From Opisthorchis felineus (taxonomy: Eukaryota > Platyhelminthes > Trematoda > Opisthorchiida > Opisthorchiidae), in assembly GCA_004794785.1 (NCBI GenBank), contig SJOL01005976.1, positions 513,696 to 577,695 on the forward strand: a stretch of DNA of 64,000 nt. Direction: 5' to 3'. The notes beneath the pieces were generated by a model, which did not search any database, was not told the origin of the DNA, and saw only the letters and a program-made list of their open reading frames with translations. The translations under genes were made by a program, and so were the position numbers. Shown piece after piece: positions 58,501 to 64,000 of this stretch. Each line of letters opens with the position of its first letter. Within the stretch, counting starts at the first letter, position 1.

Positions 58501-59068
58501 ATAGGAGTAGGTATTTAGAGGGTCACTTATTTCTTACATTATTTACAAGCAATCGTACAACTCCGTATTATTCGCTCAATCGATCCACCCCATGTCAATT
58601 GCTCAAGCAATCAACTGAGGTGAAATCCTATGTTGGAACACACGGAAAACAAGACGTAATAGCTAACGGTAGTAAAAGCGTGCTTAATCTCTCGTGATAT
58701 TATGATTGGAGTAAAAGAACGCTTAAAGGTTGCATTCCTTCTCTTTGGTTGCTAGATGACTTTTCGTCCGTTATGACACGAATAGAAACTAAGTAAAAGG
58801 AGCCCATTTGGGGGTGGTAAAGTTTTTTTAACATCAAAACTCTTGAAACGAAAAAACGTCTTTGCCTGATGAATTCGTCAGTTTAATAGAGTTGCATCGT
58901 CTATAGGTTGAATTTTAAAAACAAATGAGCTGGAAGCGTTGAAAAACGGATATTCAATATCCCACGCATTTAACCCCGTAATACAACTATTGAACTGGTT
59001 CACCAACACTTGATCGTCAACCACCGCGCAGGGACCATACACATAGCTAGTCGTTGGATGTTTGAATC
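58501..59068. other. Noncoding stretch, nothing recognised
   Basis: No motif identified between the Penelope-type repeat and the LINE tail. Confidence 0.45.
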
Positions 59069-59125
59069 ATATCACCATCAACATCAATGTTCAACAAAGA
59101 TGCTTCACTGCCGTACGACTTGAAC
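59069..59125 (-). repeat. 3' tail of the 13.4-kb LINE family, reverse orientation (copy 3)
   Basis: ATCACCATCAACATCAATGTTCAACA followed by GATGCTTCACTGCCGTACGA matches the copy at 19.97 kb closely and the reverse complement of 15.36-15.43 kb. Only the extreme 3' end of the LINE is kept, as expected from 5'-truncating retrotransposition. Confidence 0.6.
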
Positions 59126-62100
59126 TATTTTCCAGTAGATAGTTTGGTTTATTTACAATTAAAAGTTCATTGAATATAAGTTCACTGCTCCTTAAAGTAT
59201 ATATACAGACGTGAAGCTATTTAGTACTTCGAAGAGGTACAACTTGGTATCCACAGACCCACCAAGTAGGATGACCACACGCCATGTCGAAAGAACTGGA
59301 AGTTAACCCCAAAAGTGCGTTATGACTGGTCAAAATATCAACCAATCACGATCAGGTAATCTCCTTAAGGAGTCACGGTCTTGGTTAACTTGAACAGTGC
59401 CGGCGTGCTGTACATGCTGTCATATTAGCTTAGCTGAAACCAACCAGGGTGTTAAGGTGTTATTTAGACCCGAGTACGCGTACAGTACCAATCGTCCGAA
59501 GAGGCGACAGTAGCCACATAGGAGAAAAGATGATAATGGTGTTAGAAAACAGAACCAAGTTAAAAGCAGTAATGGGGTATTTATTGAGACCCCGGTAATA
59601 CCAATCATTTTTTGGTTGTTCCATGATAAATTTTATGCTCCATCTTGAGTTCTATGTTACATAAAACTTTCGAATTCTTAATGACGCAGATGCAGTGGTT
59701 CCTGCACACTACTTGCCCCAGTATCAGTCATGAATACCTTTGATTAGTGATCCAATCTAGTGCAGTAACTTGAGATGAAATCAAATATTACATTGCATAC
59801 TTATGAAACAAACCTAAAACATTCGGATACGACTACTCATTCAGCGCGAAAAGCCTGTCATGCTATTTGTATCAGTTAGCACTCCAACGAGGATGCATTT
59901 TGACGTTATTCGGAAGTGTTGCCAAACCACCCCTGCGGGAGATAGTACTTCACCATTGTGCCATTTGTCACGTGCTGTTTCAAGTCATCATGTGTTTAGG
60001 TTTACGCCAACGGAGGGTGCATCAAGCCACCTACGTATCAAGGAAACTGCAATATCACTTCCTAGTCCAATGGGCGATGAGCAGTGAAAAACTATAAACA
60101 GCAAAGAAGCTCAGGTTCGGAGATGCCATCAGGTCTGAACAATCAAATCTATAACAAATTCGTTACCATGGATCGGCAATCAAACGAGACTAAATTGAAC
60201 TCTCCTTGATTTCACGAAAAAGAGGACCCATTTGTATAATAACACGTCTACATTCGTTTACCAGCTCATTCAAATATATTAGTTGTGCCCACCTATGTGA
60301 GAAACACCCACGTTAATTTGTTTAGTGTTCATGAGGTCAGATCCTCCAGCATTTTGCTTCTCGAATGAATAGCTTACCCACAATGTGCATCAGGTAAATT
60401 ACAGCTGCGGCACTGTGACGCAAGAAGTATGACAAAAAAAACTAAAAACCACTGCCGGTTCGTTCTTCCTAATCGCATTAGGATAGAATGAGAATGCATG
60501 ATTGCATGGGAATAGGATCGATCAAAGATTGCAATAATTGGACACAACCGGAGCTTGACTTGAGATATCCTACACGCTGCACTCAGGTGAAACATGAAAA
60601 ATTGAAATTAAAAACCGCTGTTTTCACCACTTTCCAAAATACAAAAATAAGTCAACTGCCCCATGACCTTCGGACTGCCATACTACGCAGTTCACATCCA
60701 CATTGAAATACCAATCACAGGGGGAAGTTTCTAGAAAATAATAATGCGGTCGGTCGATGGAGGTTCCCGGGTGACAGATTTAATTAGTGTATATCAGATA
60801 TCAGATATCACTTCCCTAGAGAATACAGCCGGGTGTGTTTGTATAGACCCATCATGATAATAGGTATCTTAAGTGGTATCTTCTTATTTTCTACTCTGAT
60901 GGCTTAATTAGGTACCACTTGTAAGGTTAAAGTCCACATTTCTGCCCTTTTTATTCATTATATGACAGATTTTTCACTCAGAAGAGACAAATGGATGCGA
61001 AGACTTCAAAGATAGTACTGCAAAGATAATACATTATCCACCAAAGAGCCATCAGATGGTATCTAATTAGCTATTACAGTCAAGCTCCGTCAGTCAAGTG
61101 TGTGGTACAAATTATAATAGTTTATTATCCCAGATGACATAAACATAAATCCTCAACGAATCGATCTAAACAAAAGAGATAATTGGCGATGGCGGAAAAA
61201 GCAACGTTCACAAAAATGCGAAGAGTTCTTTACTCTGCTTCAATCTGCTCCATAGAGGATTATCAATATTAATGTTCAGTAAGATAGTCAGTTTGAACTG
61301 ACATGAATTGATTTTTTGACATGCAGGAGAATTCAATATTCGTGTAAAAACCTCCGGAGAATTAACAAGAGACGAATGAAGAAGTAACGGGAAATAACAG
61401 TCTTGTAACTGCAATCAACACCGTGAAGAGTATGGGAGAGTGACGCAGCTCTCATGTCAGCTTATCTACCTGTTGGCCTCCGCGCACCGTAACAACAGCT
61501 AAGTTAACCGAGAACAAATATACACGCTGCACGCGATATCACGGTAAGAATGAGAATATTCCCCCCTTGGAGTTGGACCTCAAAATTACTTACAAACCAC
61601 TGGATTTGAACCCCTACTATATGTCTGTAGTGAATGCCACGAGCGAGCGACGGCGACTGCAAGTACTGTATGCTACATCAAAACGCCTCCAATGAAAGAA
61701 AGTATTTTGCGTTTCAGGGATTCTGGATATTTGACTGCCTATACCCACCTGCGAATAGGTCGATTTCAACATCGACGGAGTAATCCATGGACACTACATT
61801 CTCTGGGGCGGAAGAAAGCGATGAGGAAACGAATGGATAAAAAAAGAAAGTAAGTGCCACGCAGTCTTACCACCCAACGAGACTACTACAACGAGGCTAC
61901 ATAGCAGGAGGACGCACGAGACGAGTAGACCATTGTTTCGGGACAGTAGCTGAAAGGTCCTCAATGCCAAGAGATGGGGATACTGAAGTCTGGTTTTCAA
62001 CAGACGTGGGTATCTCGTGATCGTCGCGTCATGTTTTTCACTAGCATGAACCGACAGGAACCATGCCAAGATCAAGATATGACAACAGCATTCAAGCATT

Positions 62101-62959
62101 TAGATCACTTACTGAGAAATATCTGCATCACAATGACACGGTGGTTACTATAAAGCGCGTGCTATCGGTCGGTAATAACCACTCAAAGTAGTCTTCCGCA
62201 AAACGGAAGAGACGAAGTTGATAATGCAAAGGGGCAGTTGACTCAAAGGTACAAAGCGCAGACTGAGACCGGGACTTTCGCTAGAGTATCGTGACAGGTA
62301 GCGAGTCGTAGTGTGTTGGCTAAGGGAACTGGTAAACCATTCGACTCACAGTGGTGTGGCGGAGAGTACACCAGGAGTCCGTAACCATAGGGGTCGGAGA
62401 GCAACCGGTTCCAAGCTAACTATTACACACAGCAACGTCTAAAGTCTGTTTAATGAAGACGACGAAGCTGAACCGTAGGTGGAAGGTTTACATCCCAATA
62501 TTATAGAGGTTACAGAAACAATGTACGAGAAGGCGAACAAGACAAAGAGACCAAGTTACCTCGGTTCACTGTATTCTGGTGGGATATGCAACGCGACAGT
62601 TTTGGAAGAGTTGCATTATTCTCCCGCAAGCCGCAGGATGTCCACATCTTAGCGGGCTGTCAGAATCCCTGATGTGCTGCGTTAACTAAGGCAATGAAGC
62701 CAACATCACTAGTTTGGTGTTCTACTCAGTCCGTTCAATAGGAACATACCCTGAATGGCAACCCTTCAGCCCGCACATACGTAGCCTGATATATTTCGGT
62801 GCTCCAGCTATCACCTGGAATACTGTTTCAGAGGAACAGGCGACTTTAAGCGTAGAATCTGCGATGCTGGAAGCAACCGAAGACACTCGAATAACCCATC
62901 ATGTGACCGAACCATCACAGGTCGGTCGTAACCTATGTGTATTGCCTCTGTATGTACTG
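59126..62959. other. Unassigned stretch
   Basis: Short open frames only. A B-box-like GGGGTTCAAATCC lies on the minus strand near 61.60 kb without a convincing A box. An open frame at 62,714-62,968 leads into the LINE below and could be its upstream linker, but carries no motif. Confidence 0.4.
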
Positions 62960-64000
62960 TTTACATAAGCTGAGGATAGGGTCGGGGTCACCAGAAACAA
63001 GTGATCATAAACAAACGCTGGTTCACCTCCGAGCGACAAGAAGACTAGGGGATGGTTCTACCGGGCGCACCGAATTAGATGTTCTTACATTGTTGCAGCA
63101 GATGAACACGCCGGGTCTGGATGGGAATCATCCACTGGTATCCAATAGGTTTGCTCCCGTCTTAGAAGCTCCACCTGCTTCGCGATTCATTCTGTCATTT
63201 AGGAGAGTGGTCGTTCTCCAGAGGTGGAAGACTACCGTTACGGAGCTCTTTCATAAAGAATACTACTAGCATGAAACTGCAAATTACAAAGCATTTAATC
63301 AAACGCTACTGGTGAACAAGCTTACGAAGAAGCTGGCGGCAGGACTGCTAATTACACATTCGCAAGAGTGAAATCCTATCAGATGCAAAGCATGTATTTA
63401 TGTAGTCGAGTTCCTGTGCAACAAAGCGCTTACCACGAGTGAAACATGGGCACGCTGTAGACGAAGCTATCCCTGTGGATTTCAGGAATGGTTTCAGTCG
63501 AGTTGAGCAGAAAATGCCTCTGTCTATTTTGGAAGTATATGACCTTGAGCCGGTGTTGATCGCTTAGGTAACAAGCTTCTTGTATGAAGAGTGCTTACAG
63601 ACCAAGGTAAACGATATATTATCACGATACTTTGATGGTAAGAAAACAGTATCTCACGGTCTGGCTCTAGAGCCGGCGTACTTCAATGTCTATACCAACC
63701 GTATATCCCATGTTTGCTTAGCCGAAAATCTGGAGATACACAGAAAAATCTGAGGATACCAATGTCTCACCAAAGGACTTGGACACTTGTTTAATGCGCT
63801 TCAGTTCACGCCTAAGGCAAATATCAACGCTGAGTAAGCAAGCGGAATGGAGGAGCTATACTTTCACGTGGCGGATCACTCCTCAGGTATCAGTTCTAAG
63901 GATTCTCTATAGTTGAGGTTGTTCAAACCTTTGAGTGCCGAAATACACAGTACGCTTAATAATGAAAGGTTATCAAATGCTGTGGGCACTGCAGTGGAGG
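62960..64000 (+). mobile_element. CR1/Jockey-like LINE reverse transcriptase, decayed, runs off the window
   Basis: Plus-strand text follows CR1/Jockey reverse transcriptases: NTPGLDGNHPLVSNRFAPVL (usually SPGPDGIHPxVL), PPASRFILSFRRVVVLQRWK and TELFHKE (usually LPxxWKxAxVTPLFKKG) to a stop at 63,269. Then come TTSETWAR (63.43 kb), DFRNGFSRVEQKMPLSILEV (motif A, DFxxAFDxVxHxxLLxKL), a stop, KKTVSHGLALEPAYFNVYTN (motif B, usually SGVPQGSVLGPLLFLLYIN), and NALQFTPKANIN near the edge. Stops and frameshifts are frequent and motif B is badly degraded, so the copy is dead. The element continues past base 64,000, where the rest of the C terminus would lie. Confidence 0.66.

Noticed and set aside
61590..61660. 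Minus-strand B-box match (GGGGTTCAAATCC)
   Set aside because: The T arm is plausible but no convincing A box or anticodon stem is present.
1..64000. CRISPR arrays, bacterial operons, rRNA genes and spliced-leader RNA
   Set aside because: No regularly spaced direct repeats, no rRNA sequence and no match to flatworm spliced-leader sequences that I could recognise by eye.

Overview
The window is draft-quality eukaryotic nuclear DNA (one 467-base run of N and one isolated N) with no bacterial-style gene packing, operons or ribosome binding sites. Remnants of at least five non-LTR retrotransposons, several tRNA-derived SINEs, AT-rich microsatellites and short exons bounded by GT/AG splice signals point to a flatworm, most likely a digenean trematode. 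The LINE and SINE wording (for example the RYVGMAQ reading at about 23.55 kb) resembles what I remember of opisthorchiid liver flukes; that placement is from memory and only moderately secure.

Layout. 0-0.2 kb: tail of a convincing plus-strand exon cut by the window edge. 0.2-9.8 kb: mostly unrecognised DNA with two tRNA-derived SINEs and a (TTTA)n tract. 9.9-13.0 kb, minus strand: a decayed R2-like retrotransposon whose parts are still in order (zinc fingers, reverse transcriptase, CCHC knuckle, C-terminal restriction-like endonuclease). 13.4-15.4 kb, plus strand: a second LINE, head to head with the first and interrupted by the N run; its 3' tail recurs at 19.97 and 59.07 kb. 15.4-31.7 kb: mostly unassigned DNA with microsatellites, an opisthorchiid-type SINE remnant and a possible Penelope-like fragment. 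31.7-37.2 kb: candidate exons on both strands and a family of foldback repeats.

38.3-44.3 kb, minus strand, is the best host-gene signal. Two long exons (42.53-42.05 and 39.12-38.31 kb) join in phase across strong splice sites. A probable upstream exon (43.33-43.12 kb) fits by phase but has two competing frames. A further coding block (44.28-43.40 kb) carries in-frame stops and frameshifts. The product is serine/proline-rich and I cannot name it. Two more minus-strand exon candidates at 50.7 and 52.4 kb may belong to the same or another gene.

47.6-49.5 kb holds an RTE-like LINE interrupted by another repeat, 52.56-53.33 kb another LINE fragment, and 53.5-53.85 kb an inverted pair of tRNA-Arg-like SINEs. 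58.41-58.50 kb carries a hammerhead-ribozyme-like motif of the kind associated with Penelope-like elements; a head-to-head palindromic version lies at 39.78-39.95 kb inside the intron of the minus-strand gene. The window closes with a plus-strand CR1/Jockey-like reverse transcriptase (62.96-64.0 kb) running off the edge.

No CRISPR array, rRNA, intact tRNA, bacterial mobile element or complete intact gene was found. Most of the interest lies in transposon remains and in one partly decayed multi-exon gene.
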